Origin: Arthrobacter sp. MYb227
GTDB taxonomy: Bacteria; Actinomycetota; Actinomycetes; Actinomycetales; Micrococcaceae
Direction of reading: 5' to 3'
Length of the DNA: 64,000 bases
Assembly (NCBI RefSeq): GCF_002975435.1
Contig: NZ_PCPT01000008.1
Location: forward strand, 1 to 64,000
In this document: piece by piece, positions 8,320-17,764 of the stretch
Position numbering within the stretch: the first letter of the stretch is position 1
Layout: the number at the start of each line of letters is the position of its first letter
The notes under the pieces: generated by a model
What the model was told of the DNA's origin: nothing
The model's input: the letters and a program-made list of their open reading frames with translations, nothing else
Database searches by the model: none
Translations under genes and position numbers: made by a program

Positions 8320-10274
8320 TATTCGCCGACGGTTTCGCCGGTGCTGCCGGACTCCTGCTGACTGGCAACTTCCTTGGGGCTGAGTACCGGACCATTGGCG
8401 TGAACCGGACGGGAATCCTTGCTCAACCAGACCTCACGCTCGGGGCGCTTAACTAGGTCGTGGAAGAGTTCCTCGATTTCCTTCTGGTTCAGCGTCTCGT
8501 GTTCCAGCAGCGCTAAGGCCAAGCGGTCAAGCACGTGACGGTTCTCGGTCAGTGCCGCATAAGCGTCATCGTGTGCCGCATCGATCAGCGCACGAACTTC
8601 CTCATCAACCACGTTGGCCATGGCATCCGAGTAATCTCGGCTCGCCGCCTGGCCGTACATGGCATCTCCGGAAGAGGAACCCAGCTTCACCGCGCCAATG
8701 CGTTCGGACATGCCGTAGTCGGTGACCATGGCGCGAGCCGTGGCGGTCGCCTTTTCAATATCGTTTGAGGCACCGGTGGACGGGTCGTGGAAAACGATTT
8801 CCTCGGCCACGCGGCCACCCATGGCGTAGGCCATCTGATCGAGCAGTTCGTTGCGGGTTACCGAGTACTTGTCGTCGTCCGGGACCACCATGGTGTAACC
8901 CAGCGCGCGACCGCGGGGCAGGATGGTGACCTTGGTGACCGGTGCGGTCTGGCGCATTGCCGCGGCCACTAGGGCGTGTCCACCCTCGTGGTACGCGGTG
9001 ATCTTGCGTTCGTGTTCCTTCATCAGACGGCTGCGCTTCTGTGGACCGGCCATGACGCGGTCAATGGCTTCGTCCAGAGCGCGGTCATCGATCAGCTGCG
9101 CGTTGGAGCGCGCGGTGAGCAGCGCTGCCTCATTTAGGACGTTGGCAAGATCCGCGCCGGTGTACCCGGGGGTCTTCTTGGCAACTGCCTTCAGATCAAC
9201 GTTGGTGGCCATGGGCTTGCCCTTGGCGTGAACCTGCAGGATCTGTTCGCGGCCGATCATATCCGGTGCTTCAACAGGGATCTGGCGGTCAAAACGTCCC
9301 GGGCGCAGCAGTGCCGGGTCAAGGACGTCCGGGCGGTTGGTTGCGGCGATCAAGATGACGTTGGTGGTGGCGTCAAAGCCGTCCATTTCGACCAGCAGCT
9401 GGTTAAGCGTCTGTTCGCGTTCGTCGTTGCCGCCACCAATGCCGGCTCCACGGTGACGACCCACTGCGTCGATTTCGTCAACAAAGATAATGGCCGGGGA
9501 GTTGGTCTTGGCTTGTTCGAACAGGTCGCGGACACGGGAGGCACCCACGCCGACGAACATTTCGACAAAGTCTGAACCGGAAATTGAGTAGAACGGGACA
9601 CCGGCTTCACCGGCGACTGCCTTGGCCAACAGGGTCTTACCGGTACCCGGAGGACCGTAGAGCAGCACACCCTTGGGGATCTTGGCGCCTACAGCCTGAA
9701 ATTTGCCCGGTTCGCGCAAGAATTCCTTGATTTCGTGGAGTTCTTCAACCGCTTCATCTGCGCCTGCAACATCGGTGAAGGTTACCTGCGGCATGTCCTT
9801 GGTGATCAGCTTGGCACGGGACTTACCGAACTGCATGACCTTGGAGCCACCACCCTGGGAGCGGGCAAGGATGAACCAGAAGAGGCCGGCAATCAGAATG
9901 AACGGGATCAAAACACCGAGCATCGAGAGGAACCAGTTGTTCTGCACCGGCTGATCCGTGTAACCGGTAAGGTTTGCCTCGTTGACCGCGTCAACTACCT
10001 GAGTGCCACGTGGGTAGGAGTAGTAGAACGAGACGTTCTTGCCCTTATCGGAGCCATCAATCGTTAGTGGGCTCTTCAGGGTCAGGTCAACACGCTGTTC
10101 CCCGTCGAAGATTTTGGCTTCGGAAACTTTGTCGTCCTTGAGCAATTGCATGCCAAGGCTCGTATCGATGCGACCGTTGTTTCCACCCAAAAGTGTCGGA
10201 AGGAATATCAGCAGCACTGCGGCGCCTAAGAGCACCCAAATGATCCAACTGTTAAAGATCTTTTTCGCGTTCAT
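8319..10274 (-). CDS. ftsH: ATP-dependent zinc metalloprotease FtsH
   Basis: 651 aa from the ATG at 10274 (MNAKKIF, typical of the family); an ATG seven codons upstream (10295) abuts AGGAGGG too closely to look ideal but is possible. Membrane-anchored hexameric AAA+ protease for membrane protein quality control. Seen: two N-terminal transmembrane segments with a periplasmic loop, Walker A GPPGTGKT, Walker [10 protein letters not shown], the pore motif, second-region-of-homology arginines in LRPGRFDR, and the zinc site HEGGHA followed by a distal Asp/Glu region. The C-terminal tail is short and polar. Confidence 0.97.
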   Translation of the reverse strand: MNAKKIFNSWIIWVLLGAAVLLIFLPTLLGGNNGRIDTSLGMQLLKDDKVSEAKIFDGEQRVDLTLKSPLTIDGSDKGKNVSFYYSYPRGTQVVDAVNEANLTGYTDQPVQNNWFLSMLGVLIPFILIAGLFWFILARSQGGGSKVMQFGKSRAKLITKDMPQVTFTDVAGADEAVEELHEIKEFLREPGKFQAVGAKIPKGVLLYGPPGTGKTLLAKAVAGEAGVPFYSISGSDFVEMFVGVGASRVRDLFEQAKTNSPAIIFVDEIDAVGRHRGAGIGGGNDEREQTLNQLLVEMDGFDATTNVILIAATNRPDVLDPALLRPGRFDRQIPVEAPDMIGREQILQVHAKGKPMATNVDLKAVAKKTPGYTGADLANVLNEAALLTARSNAQLIDDRALDEAIDRVMAGPQKRSRLMKEHERKITAYHEGGHALVAAAMRQTAPVTKVTILPRGRALGYTMVVPDDDKYSVTRNELLDQMAYAMGGRVAEEIVFHDPSTGASNDIEKATATARAMVTDYGMSERIGAVKLGSSSGDAMYGQAASRDYSDAMANVVDEEVRALIDAAHDDAYAALTENRHVLDRLALALLEHETLNQKEIEELFHDLVKRPEREVWLSKDSRPVHANGPVLSPKEVASQQESGSTGETVGE

Positions 10275-10307
10275 TGATTGGGGGTCCCGCCCCATCCCTC
10301 CTGCTTT

Positions 10308-10325
10308 CGGACGTTTCTTCGTCCG
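10308..10325 (-). other. Hairpin in ftsH leader
   Basis: CGGACG and CGTCCG arms (6 bases) flank a six-base loop, about 35 bases upstream of the ftsH start and just before AGGAGGG. It may shape access to the ribosome-binding site. Confidence 0.35.
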
Positions 10326-10389
10326 GGCGTCCTGGGCGACGCCACTACCTTGCTACACGTTAATAAGTAAACGCCCTATAGGGATTCTA

Positions 10390-10404
10390 CGGATGGGCCA
10401 TCCG
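10390..10404. promoter_or_regulatory. Palindrome upstream of ftsH
   Basis: CGGATGG-g-CCATCCG is a perfect 7-1-7 palindrome about 115 bases upstream of the ftsH start, in the only sizeable gap of this block. On the minus strand it is preceded by GGGGAACTT, loosely like the GGAA -35 motif of stress sigma factors of the SigH type. An operator or stress promoter is plausible but unproved. Confidence 0.3.
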
Positions 10405-10429
10405 ATAAGTTCCCCTTTGGGCGTAAGAA

Positions 10430-10472
10430 GACCCGTGGTTATTCCGTCAACAGACGAAAAAGACCACGGGTC
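10430..10472 (-). terminator. Hairpin terminator candidate after hpt
   Basis: GACCCGTGGT (10430-10439) and ACCACGGGTC (10463-10472) form a 10-base-pair stem with a 23-base loop, 34 bases after the hpt stop on the minus strand. The tail (CTTCTTACG) is only weakly U-rich, so termination may be partial, allowing read-through into ftsH. Confidence 0.5.
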
Positions 10473-10505
10473 CCCTGCTTTTAAACTTTCGAGCAGAACC
10501 GGCTC

Positions 10506-11057
10506 TTACTGGTAAACGTGTGGTGCCAAGGTGCCAATGAAGTCTAGGTTGCGGTACTTCTCATCGAAGTCTAGGCCGTAACCTACGACGAATTCGTTGG
10601 GGATTTCCATGCCGACGTACTTCACGTCGATCTCTACCTTTGCGGCTTCCGGCTTGCGCAGCAGGGTGCAAATCTCCACCGAGGCCGGGCCACGGGATTC
10701 GAGGTTTGCCAGCAGCCAGGACAGGGTCAGGCCCGAGTCGATGATGTCTTCAACGATCAATACGTGCTTACCCAAAAGGTCGGTGTCCAGATCCTTGAGG
10801 ATGCGCACAACACCGGAGGATTGGGTACCCGATCCGTAGGAGGAGACCGCCATCCAGTCCATGGTGACGTGGCTGTGCAGGGCACGGACCAAATCTGCCA
10901 TGACCATCACTGCGCCCTTGAGGACGCCTACAACCAGGATGTCCCGGCCTTCGTAGTCGGCGTCGATCTGAGCTGCGAGCTCTTCGATCTTGGCCTGGAT
11001 TTCTTCCTTGGTGTAGAGGACATGCGCCAGATCTGCACTGACATCGTTCGAATCCAC
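10506..11057 (-). CDS. hpt: Hypoxanthine phosphoribosyltransferase
   Basis: 183 aa from the GTG at 11057, chosen because AGGAG lies five bases upstream; a TTG at 11084 would give a nine-residue extension. Salvages hypoxanthine or guanine with PRPP. Seen: the PRPP-binding signature VLIVEDIIDSGLTL, DILVVGVLKGAVMV near the N terminus, the flexible-loop SSYGSGTQSSG, and the C-terminal FVVGYGLDFDEKYRNLDFIG that contacts the purine. Adjacent to tilS and ftsH, the common order in Gram-positive bacteria. Confidence 0.95.
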   Translation of the reverse strand: MDSNDVSADLAHVLYTKEEIQAKIEELAAQIDADYEGRDILVVGVLKGAVMVMADLVRALHSHVTMDWMAVSSYGSGTQSSGVVRILKDLDTDLLGKHVLIVEDIIDSGLTLSWLLANLESRGPASVEICTLLRKPEAAKVEIDVKYVGMEIPNEFVVGYGLDFDEKYRNLDFIGTLAPHVYQ

Positions 11058-11096
11058 GAGGGCTCCTGGTTCTGGGGTCGACAAAGACCGGTTGAG

Positions 11097-11212
11097 GGGG
11101 GTTTCTACTCAAGAACTAGAGTGCCACAGTCCGGCGCTTAGTGGGGAGCCTAGCGACAGGTTCTTGGCGTTACTTAGCGGCTTGAGGGCCTAGGGTGTGA
11201 GCGAATTCTCAC
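11097..11212 (-). other. tilS-hpt intergenic region with small inverted repeat
   Basis: The 158-base gap between tilS and hpt contains GTGAG-6-CTCAC at 11197-11212, just after the tilS stop on the minus strand. It probably holds the hpt promoter, but I do not see a clear -35/-10 pair. Confidence 0.3.
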
Positions 11213-11215
11213 CGT

Positions 11216-12226
11216 TTAGGCCCGAGTTGAAGCATTTTTGGTGAGTTTTAGCATTGCAACAGATCCGCGTATTGAACGGTTTTTGGGGATGCGAAATACT
11301 TGCACATTTCCATCCATTTGGATGGGTCCTGCAGATTTTGAACCAAAAAGTAAGGTTTCGAGTGCTTCGAGGCGCTCAAAATTTGGGCTAGGAGCACCCA
11401 ATTTGCTCACTGCAGCGCGTAAGACTCGGCCTCGCACAGCATCTGGTAATTCGCGCAACGCGGGAATCGAAAGCACCAAGGTGGTGGGATCGGTGAATTT
11501 TTCAAGCAACGCCAGCTGCGTGGCAGCTAGCTGATCGAGGTATTCGGCATCCCGACGGGCAAGAATCGCGGTTCGTGCCAACGAGGTAGGGATTGTGGTT
11601 CCCAGGACGTCTTTGAGCACCGGCATGAGTTGGTTGCGGATCTTATTGCGTAAATATTTTGGTGCGGCGTTTGTTGGATCCACCCAATAGTCGATCGCCT
11701 CATGGACACAAATTTGTTCAATTGCTGTGCGGTCTAGGCTCAAAAATGGGCGCAGATACGGGCCTCGAACCGCCGGCATGCCCGCCAACGAGAGCGTTCC
11801 GGAACCGCGGGCAAGCCCCAGGAGTACCTGCTCGGCTTGATCATCGAGTGTGTGACCAAGCAAGATTCGGGTAGCCCCACTCATAACGAGTGCCTGCTCA
11901 AAAGCCGCATAGCGAGCGTTGCGGGCGGATTCTTCGGAATCGTTTGCTACTTCAACTTGTAGCACTAGCACCGGTTCAAGTCCCAGATCCGTGCATTGTT
12001 CTGCAGCCCGGTTCGCCACAACATGGCTGTCTTGCTGCATTTGGTGATCAATGATCACCGCTCCAACCCGCAGGCTTTTCTTCCTGTTGAGGAAGGCCGC
12101 GGCCGCGGCAAGGGCCAGCGAGTCGGCTCCACCGCTACAGGCAACCAGCACAAATTCACCCGGTTCAGTGGCCGTGCTTAGTGCCTTTCGGGCAGCTGCC
12201 ACCACCGGTGGAAGTTTTCCTCCCAT
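11216..12226 (-). CDS. tilS: tRNA(Ile)-lysidine synthetase
   Basis: 336 aa from the ATG at 12226, just after the stop of the upstream gene. Modifies the CAU anticodon wobble cytidine of a minor tRNA-Ile to lysidine. Seen: the PP-loop ATP-binding motif VACSGGADSLALA near residue 28, IIDHQM and the RILLGHTLDDQAEQVLLGL segment of N-type ATP pyrophosphatases, and RPFLSLDR. The C-terminal region is short, as is usual in actinobacteria. The Shine-Dalgarno is weak. Confidence 0.94.
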   Translation of the reverse strand: MGGKLPPVVAAARKALSTATEPGEFVLVACSGGADSLALAAAAAFLNRKKSLRVGAVIIDHQMQQDSHVVANRAAEQCTDLGLEPVLVLQVEVANDSEESARNARYAAFEQALVMSGATRILLGHTLDDQAEQVLLGLARGSGTLSLAGMPAVRGPYLRPFLSLDRTAIEQICVHEAIDYWVDPTNAAPKYLRNKIRNQLMPVLKDVLGTTIPTSLARTAILARRDAEYLDQLAATQLALLEKFTDPTTLVLSIPALRELPDAVRGRVLRAAVSKLGAPSPNFERLEALETLLFGSKSAGPIQMDGNVQVFRIPKNRSIRGSVAMLKLTKNASTRA

Positions 12227-12239
12227 CGGATTCGCTCGC

Positions 12240-13358
12240 CTACGCTTCGCTTGCCGCAAGCATACGGGTAGCCCACAGTTGAGGGTCATGGAGTTCGGTT
12301 TCGGTGGGAAGGTTTTCCGCCTTTTCCCACACTTTATTGAAAGTTTCCATGCCCACTAGGGCAACAGCCTTATTCACAAACCGTTGGCCATCGGCGTACT
12401 GGCGCATTTTTGCATCCATGCCCAGCAGGTTACGAATCCACTTTTCAACGGGTCCACGATTCTTACCGCGTCCACCAAATCGCTGGCGGATAGTCTTCAC
12501 CGTAGGGATTACGCTGGAATCCACGGCATCCATCACCACATTTGCGTGTCCCTCAAGCAAGGACATAACCGCAGTAATGTGGGAGAGAATTTCTTTTTGT
12601 TCACTGCTCTGTAAGGAAGAGAGCAACCCCAAGGTTTTCTTTTCATCGAGCGGCTCATTTTTTGTCTTCTTGGTGCTTCCTAAGGACCCAGAAATCGCTT
12701 TGAGGCGTTCACCCAAGGCCTCGGGCTCGGCCAGCAGGGACGCGAGAAGCTCCGAAATTTTGCCGCGTAGGTGTTCGCGCAGCCAGGGTGCCGCGGCGAA
12801 CTGAACCCTGTGCGTTTGTTCATGTAAGGCAACCCAGAGCCGGAAATCATCGACGTCGACCTTCAGTTCCCGTTCGATCGAAACAATATTTGGCGCCACC
12901 AAGACAAGGCGTCCACCGGAAGGAAGATCCTCACGCAGCAGCCCGGCGAAGGGATCATATTGGCCAAGGACTTTGGAGGAGAGAAAAGCAAGGATCGCTC
13001 CGAGTTCAACGCCCGTGGCGATCGAGGAAAGCACCTGGGTGGTTTCGCTGATCTTGGCCCCACGGGTTTCAGCAAGTGACTTCATGGCGGGGTCCAGCAT
13101 TGCTTCAAAGCTATGCACGTTGGCTCGGGCCCAGCCCGGCCTATCGACAATCAACACCTGAGAATCGCGTAGATCTTTCGCGGCCTGAAGTCCGGTGATT
13201 CGGTGAACGTGTTCTACCGCTGCATCTGCCTTAACACGCAGATCGGCGACTACCGCTGCAATCTGTGCTGCGTTTAGTGTGGGGCCGGCGCTCACCAATG
13301 TTGCTGCGGTGTTGGCCGCAAGTTCCCAATTGATCATCCGGAAATCGGTGTTGTCCAT
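12240..13358 (-). CDS. Zinc-dependent metalloprotease-like protein (DUF2342)
   Basis: 372 aa from the ATG at 13358, with GGGA just upstream; an ATG at 13367 is also possible. Belongs to the actinobacterial DUF2342 / zincin-like family. Seen: a conserved helix carrying ALHEQTHRVQF (an HExxH motif) and, further on, LLEGHANVVMDAVD, which in this family supplies another likely zinc ligand. Some lists call the family coenzyme F420-associated because of its distribution; no F420 gene is in this window. It sits between dacB and tilS, its usual place. Substrate unknown. Confidence 0.85.
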   Translation of the reverse strand: MDNTDFRMINWELAANTAATLVSAGPTLNAAQIAAVVADLRVKADAAVEHVHRITGLQAAKDLRDSQVLIVDRPGWARANVHSFEAMLDPAMKSLAETRGAKISETTQVLSSIATGVELGAILAFLSSKVLGQYDPFAGLLREDLPSGGRLVLVAPNIVSIERELKVDVDDFRLWVALHEQTHRVQFAAAPWLREHLRGKISELLASLLAEPEALGERLKAISGSLGSTKKTKNEPLDEKKTLGLLSSLQSSEQKEILSHITAVMSLLEGHANVVMDAVDSSVIPTVKTIRQRFGGRGKNRGPVEKWIRNLLGMDAKMRQYADGQRFVNKAVALVGMETFNKVWEKAENLPTETELHDPQLWATRMLAASEA

Positions 13359-13444
13359 AATTCCCATCCCATCACGATTCTTGGTGTGTGGGTGGGATTG
13401 CGCGCCAAGCAAAATTTGTTGGCGACGACCAGCTGCCAATATTT

Positions 13445-14869
13445 TCAACGACAGCCGCAATTAGTGAGGTAGGCAGCCGCCGCATCGAGCATTCCCTTGT
13501 GCGGTGCTAGTTGCCCGTCTTCGGTGTTTACGAGGAAGGAAAAGGAGAGCACGCGCCCATCCTTGGTAACGGTCAGCCCGGTAAGGGAGGAGATATTGAC
13601 AAGTGAACCGGTTTTGGCACGCACTATGCCGCGGGTGCTTGGTGTGATCATGCGTGTACTAAGTGTTCCGGTGGAACCTGCAACAGGAAGCTGGTAGCTC
13701 AGATCGCGCGGTGCGTTATTTGGTGAGGTTGCAGCGTATTTGAGTGCCGAGGCAAGGGTCAACGCGGAGACCTTATTTGCTGCAGCCAGCCCGGAATTAT
13801 CAACCAGTGAGAGTCCGTCATGGGCAATCCCCAGCTCAGCAATGTGTTCCTCAACTACCGAGGCACCGTGCTGGTAATCCCCGGGCTTTCCCTTGGCGAT
13901 GGCGCTGAGTCTGCCCAGTGCTTCGGCAACATAGTTATCCGAGTCTTCAAGCATGAAGGTGACTTGCTCGCCAAGTGTTGCCGAGGAAATGCTCGCTAGT
14001 TCGGTGACGCCTTCTCCCGCGCTGGCCCGGCTGATCTGTGGTTCAAGTGTTGGGGCACCAGCGGTTTTTGCTAGCTCCGCTCGCAGTGCGGACGCAAACG
14101 CAGATCCTGCGGCCATTGCGGGGTCTTTGGAACGAGGGGACTTGGCCCCGGCATCTACACGCGCTCCATATAGCGCCAGCGGTGCAACGGCGGAAATATT
14201 ATTGGTGTCCATTAGTGATTGATCCCAGTTGGGGTTCAACGCCGGAGAGGTAAAGAGAGAATCATCAATTTCCAGGTGCAATTTCTTGCCGATTTCCCCG
14301 GATCTTTGGGCTTCAAGAATTGCTTGTACAGCCTCGCCGGCAAGCGTGCCGAGCCCGGCTCGACCGCTAATGGCCTTTGCATCGGCACCGGAACCCAACA
14401 ACACGTCCCCGCCACCGACAAGCACCAACGTACTTGAGTCTTTGAGCATTACCTTGGTAGTGAAACGGTGATCTTCACCCAAAATATTTGTTGCCGTCAG
14501 AGCCGTGAGTATTTTTAGGCTTGAAGCCGGGATTCCTGGTTCATTGCCCGAACGCGAATAAATTTCTTCATTAGCTGCGATGTCGATCACGCTCGCAGAT
14601 ACCTTGGCATCGGATACACCAGCGGAAAAAATAGCATCCAATCCGGTCTTCAGTGTGCTGTTCTCTGGCCGCGGAGCCGCGGGATCCAACGGGGCAAGTG
14701 CCGTGGGGGTTACCTGGGTAATCACCGCTGGGACCGGTGGTTCTATGACTTTTTTGGGACTCGCGGTACCGGCAAGTACGGGAATCAAAAATAAGGCAAC
14801 CAGGCCAAGGGTTAGACCTGTCACCAATATCAATATCCAGCTAGCAAAGCGTGAGCGCGCGCGCTTCAT
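13445..14869 (-). CDS. dacB: D-alanyl-D-alanine carboxypeptidase / endopeptidase (PBP4 family)
   Basis: 474 aa. Trims or cleaves peptidoglycan cross-bridges outside the membrane. Seen: one N-terminal transmembrane or signal segment (about residues 10-32), the active-site SxxK in [10 protein letters not shown] near residue 120, an SxN-type DNSGL motif near 365, and the KTG box in [16 protein letters not shown] near 430, with a family-typical insertion between the first two motifs. First gene of the leftward block; divergent from ppa. Confidence 0.93.
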   Translation of the reverse strand: MKRARSRFASWILILVTGLTLGLVALFLIPVLAGTASPKKVIEPPVPAVITQVTPTALAPLDPAAPRPENSTLKTGLDAIFSAGVSDAKVSASVIDIAANEEIYSRSGNEPGIPASSLKILTALTATNILGEDHRFTTKVMLKDSSTLVLVGGGDVLLGSGADAKAISGRAGLGTLAGEAVQAILEAQRSGEIGKKLHLEIDDSLFTSPALNPNWDQSLMDTNNISAVAPLALYGARVDAGAKSPRSKDPAMAAGSAFASALRAELAKTAGAPTLEPQISRASAGEGVTELASISSATLGEQVTFMLEDSDNYVAEALGRLSAIAKGKPGDYQHGASVVEEHIAELGIAHDGLSLVDNSGLAAANKVSALTLASALKYAATSPNNAPRDLSYQLPVAGSTGTLSTRMITPSTRGIVRAKTGSLVNISSLTGLTVTKDGRVLSFSFLVNTEDGQLAPHKGMLDAAAAYLTNCGCR

Positions 14870-15003
14870 TCAATTACTCTCAAATCGTCGTAGTCCGTGT
14901 GTGCCATATACCCTTAAGCGCAGCACCCACTAAGACTAGACGGCAAACGGATGCGCCCGCGTTCGCACGTGCCCCTGGTCACGAGAGTCGAGGAGACTTC
15001 TTT

Positions 15004-15489
15004 ATGAGCCACGACGTCACCATCGAGATCCCTGCCGGATCCCGCGTGAAGTACGAGATCGATCACGAGACCAACCGTCTGCGTCTAGATCGCGTGCTGT
15101 TTACCTCCATGCAGTACCCGACCCACTACGGCTTCTTTGACGAGACCTTGGGCGAAGATGGCGATCCGTTGGACGCACTAGTCTTCATCCCCGGCGTTGA
15201 CCTGTTCCCGGGCGTTGTCGTTGAGTCCCGCCCGATCGCCGTGTTCAACATGACCGACGACGGTGGCGGAGATGCCAAGCTAGTCTGCGTTCCGGCCGAC
15301 AAGCGTTTTGACCACATCAAGGAATTTGAAGACCTCGACCAGTGGCTGATCAAGGAAATCGAGCACTTCTTCCTGCGTTACAAGGACCTTGAGCCAGGCA
15401 AGTGGGTCAAGGCCGAGGGCTGGGAAGGCCGCGCAGCTGCCGAGGCCGAGCTCGAGCGTTCGATCGAGCGTTTCAAGGCTCAGGCCTAA
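15004..15489 (+). CDS. ppa: Inorganic pyrophosphatase
   Basis: 161 aa from the ATG at 15004, eight bases after GGAG. Hydrolyses pyrophosphate to drive biosynthesis. Seen: [16 protein letters not shown] at the N terminus, the YPTHYGFF strand, and the metal-binding signature DGDPLDALV, followed by FKHIKE-like [10 protein letters not shown] and a family I C-terminal helix. Shares a short divergent promoter region with dacB and ends at a strong bidirectional terminator. Confidence 0.97.
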   Translation: MSHDVTIEIPAGSRVKYEIDHETNRLRLDRVLFTSMQYPTHYGFFDETLGEDGDPLDALVFIPGVDLFPGVVVESRPIAVFNMTDDGGGDAKLVCVPADKRFDHIKEFEDLDQWLIKEIEHFFLRYKDLEPGKWVKAEGWEGRAAAEAELERSIERFKAQA

Positions 15490-15514
15490 GTCTTAGGTAG
15501 TTAGCTACCGTTGC

Positions 15515-15555
15515 AAAGGTGGGTGGGAGCATGTGCTCCCACCCACCTTTCTTTT
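15515..15555. terminator. Bidirectional terminator between ppa and the MocR gene
   Basis: A perfect 16-base-pair stem (15515-15530 with 15535-15550), four-base loop ATGT, followed by CTTTTT. Lies between convergent stops and can serve both genes, since the stem itself ends in A/T triplets. Confidence 0.92.
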
Positions 15556-15574
15556 TGCTCATCTCAAAACGTAG

Positions 15575-16987
15575 TTAAGCAATAGCCTTCCATGACTCGA
15601 TGAGTTTGGATATTGCTAGCTCTAAGTCGTTTCGGCCAAGTGCGTAAGGGACACGTAACCAGTTCTCTAGGCCGTGATCTTCTACCGCAAAAACCGAGCC
15701 TGGAGTCAGTAGCAACCCACTTTTTTTGGCCTGCTCGCTGAGCACCGTAGCCCGGGGTAGCGGTAGGTTGCACCACAGGGACATGCCACCTGATGGTTTA
15801 CGAATCTTCCACTCGGGCACGGCACTGCGCAGTTCGCCAAAAACCCAATCTCGGTTCTGCCGCAATGTAGTGCGTGTGCCCTCATCGAGTCCCGCACGTT
15901 CGCTCATGAGCAGGGTCAGGACTATTTGTTCAAGAACCGGGGTGCCTAAATCGAAAGTGGAGCGGGCCTGATGTATGGCGCCGACGAGCTTATGCGGTGC
16001 GCGAATCCACCCCATCCGCAGTCCTCCCCAATAGGTCTTACTTGCGCTACCTATGGTGATGAGGTTCTGCGAAAATGCGGACATGGGCAATGTCTCGGGT
16101 TTTTCATCCAGCCAGAGCTTGGCATTTGTTTCATCAATGAGCCCGACGACACCATGCCGCGTCAGAGAATTGGCCCAGCGTTCACGGCCCTCATTGTCTA
16201 GCAGGGTTCCCGTGGGGTTGTGAAAATCTGGAAGGCAGAGCATTACCTGGAAGTTTCCGCGGGCCAGCATGTTTTCGATTCCCGCTAGGTCGCTACCTTC
16301 GGGAGAGATGGGGATTGTCGAAAGTCTGCTGCCGTGTTGGCGCAAGGACGAAACCGAGTTGGGATAGCTGGGGCTTTCGACAAGCACGTGAGCACCGGGT
16401 GGAAGTATTGCTCGGGCAATGCTCGGAATTGCGGATAAAGCCCCGGCTGTGACAATGATCTGCTCCGGATCTGTGGGCAGCCCGCGAATCGCGTAATCGT
16501 TAGCTATGGTTTCGCGCAGGATGGGTAACCCCAACGGGTAGTAGCCCATGCCTCCGATATAGCCAGGAAGTTGATCCAAGGCGCGTTCGTAGTATTGAGC
16601 CACACCTACCGGTGCCAGTGGTGCGCCACAGGTTAGGTCTATTCCTGGGGTGCGGAACACCTCGGTGGAGGAGGGGATCAGTGGTTCGGCGCCACCACCG
16701 ACGTTGCCACCGGGAATCCGAATTCTGGTTCCTGAGCCTCGTCGCACTTCGGCAAAGCCACGCTCGCGTAACTCTTGGTAAGCACGTGTGATGGTGGTTC
16801 GGCTCAGTCCCAGCGCGTTGACCAGTTCCCGTTCGCTGGGAAGCATGGTTCCGTGAAGCAGCCTGCCGTTAGTGACAAGGTGTCTGATTCCATCGGAAAG
16901 CCACGCGTAGGCGGGCTGCTCGTCCACACGAGTTCCCAGCATGGTGCTGAGTCTGTGTGCGGGTAAATGCCGTTGAGTCATACTCAT
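15575..16987 (-). CDS. MocR-family regulator (GntR HTH plus aminotransferase-like domain), YczR type
   Basis: 470 aa. N-terminal winged helix (about residues 20-90, with LPSERELVNALGLSRTTITR, the GntR recognition helix) fused to a fold-type I PLP domain; SASKTYWGGLRMGW around 310 holds the PLP lysine. MocR proteins sense PLP or an amine ligand and bind direct repeats. The divergent yczE-like neighbour identifies it with the YczR subgroup, described from comparative genomics as controlling that membrane protein. An ATG two codons in (16981) is an alternative start. Operator-like repeats fill the 60-base gap. Confidence 0.88.
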   Translation of the reverse strand: MSMTQRHLPAHRLSTMLGTRVDEQPAYAWLSDGIRHLVTNGRLLHGTMLPSERELVNALGLSRTTITRAYQELRERGFAEVRRGSGTRIRIPGGNVGGGAEPLIPSSTEVFRTPGIDLTCGAPLAPVGVAQYYERALDQLPGYIGGMGYYPLGLPILRETIANDYAIRGLPTDPEQIIVTAGALSAIPSIARAILPPGAHVLVESPSYPNSVSSLRQHGSRLSTIPISPEGSDLAGIENMLARGNFQVMLCLPDFHNPTGTLLDNEGRERWANSLTRHGVVGLIDETNAKLWLDEKPETLPMSAFSQNLITIGSASKTYWGGLRMGWIRAPHKLVGAIHQARSTFDLGTPVLEQIVLTLLMSERAGLDEGTRTTLRQNRDWVFGELRSAVPEWKIRKPSGGMSLWCNLPLPRATVLSEQAKKSGLLLTPGSVFAVEDHGLENWLRVPYALGRNDLELAISKLIESWKAIA

Positions 16988-17033
16988 AAGTCCACTTTGC
17001 CTAGATTGGCACTTTTTTTCAAGGCCACTTTGC
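16988..17033. promoter_or_regulatory. Three CACTTT direct repeats: putative MocR operator
   Basis: CACTTT occurs at 16993-16998, 17010-17015 and 17026-17031, start-to-start spacing 17 and 16 bases. The outer copies are larger: AAGTCCACTTTGC (16988-17000) and AAGGCCACTTTGC (17021-17033). They fill the 60 bases between the divergent regulator and membrane-protein genes, as expected for a MocR dimer binding tandem sites. Confidence 0.6.
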
Positions 17034-17047
17034 GAGAAGCTTAGTAC

Positions 17048-17737
17048 ATGAGAAAACGCACCATCCCCGAATTAGTTCAGCTCACGCCCCTTGAACAGCT
17101 CAAGGCCGGCCGGCTTCCCTACCGGCTGGTCCAGCTCTTTGTTGGTCTGACACTCTTTGGGTTTGCCATGGCAGGATTCGTGCGTGCGGGCCTGGGCCTC
17201 GCTCCGTGGGACGTGCTGCACTATGGAGTCACTCTACGCACCGGGCTAAGTCTGGGAACCGTGGTGATTATCTTCGGGTTCATCGTGCTCTTACTGTGGA
17301 TTCCGCTACGCCAAATGCCGGGACTAGGCACCATCGCCAATGTCTTATGGCTCGGTATCACTGCAGACATCGGACTAGCAATCATTCCTCAGGCTGAAGG
17401 CATCGTGGCTCAACTAGCAATGTTTACGGGAGCCCTAGTGATCAACGGGCTTGGCGGTGGGCTCTACATCGGCAGCCAGCTGGGTCCCGGACCTCGCGAT
17501 GGGCTGATGACTGGGCTACATGCGCGCACAGGAATAAGTCTTCGGCTGGCTCGTACCGGGGTGGAAGTTCTCGTCTTAGGTATCGGCTGGTTGCTGGGCG
17601 GCATCGTTGGCTTCGGCACCGTACTCTACGCACTTGCTATTGGCCCGGTGACTCAACTCTTCTTGCGTTATTGCATTGTTGAACTTCCCAAGCACTCGCA
17701 CACCGCACCAGCCGCCGAAGCGAATACCACCGCCTAG
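17048..17737 (+). CDS. yczE: YczE/YitT-type integral membrane protein
   Basis: 229 aa with about five membrane segments: residues 28-48, 55-75, 80-100, 115-135 and 170-190. Seen: GLGLAPWDVLHYG near residue 50 and LGPGPRDGLMTGL near 155, the paired G-x-x-P-W/R-D motifs characteristic of the family. In Bacillus YczE is linked to bacillomycin/surfactin-type synthesis through Sfp, but transport substrate is unknown. Divergent from its probable regulator. The symbol follows the family name, not a demonstrated function here. Confidence 0.8.
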   Translation: MRKRTIPELVQLTPLEQLKAGRLPYRLVQLFVGLTLFGFAMAGFVRAGLGLAPWDVLHYGVTLRTGLSLGTVVIIFGFIVLLLWIPLRQMPGLGTIANVLWLGITADIGLAIIPQAEGIVAQLAMFTGALVINGLGGGLYIGSQLGPGPRDGLMTGLHARTGISLRLARTGVEVLVLGIGWLLGGIVGFGTVLYALAIGPVTQLFLRYCIVELPKHSHTAPAAEANTTA

Positions 17738-17764
17738 CTTTTAGACACGTGCATAATTGGTGGT

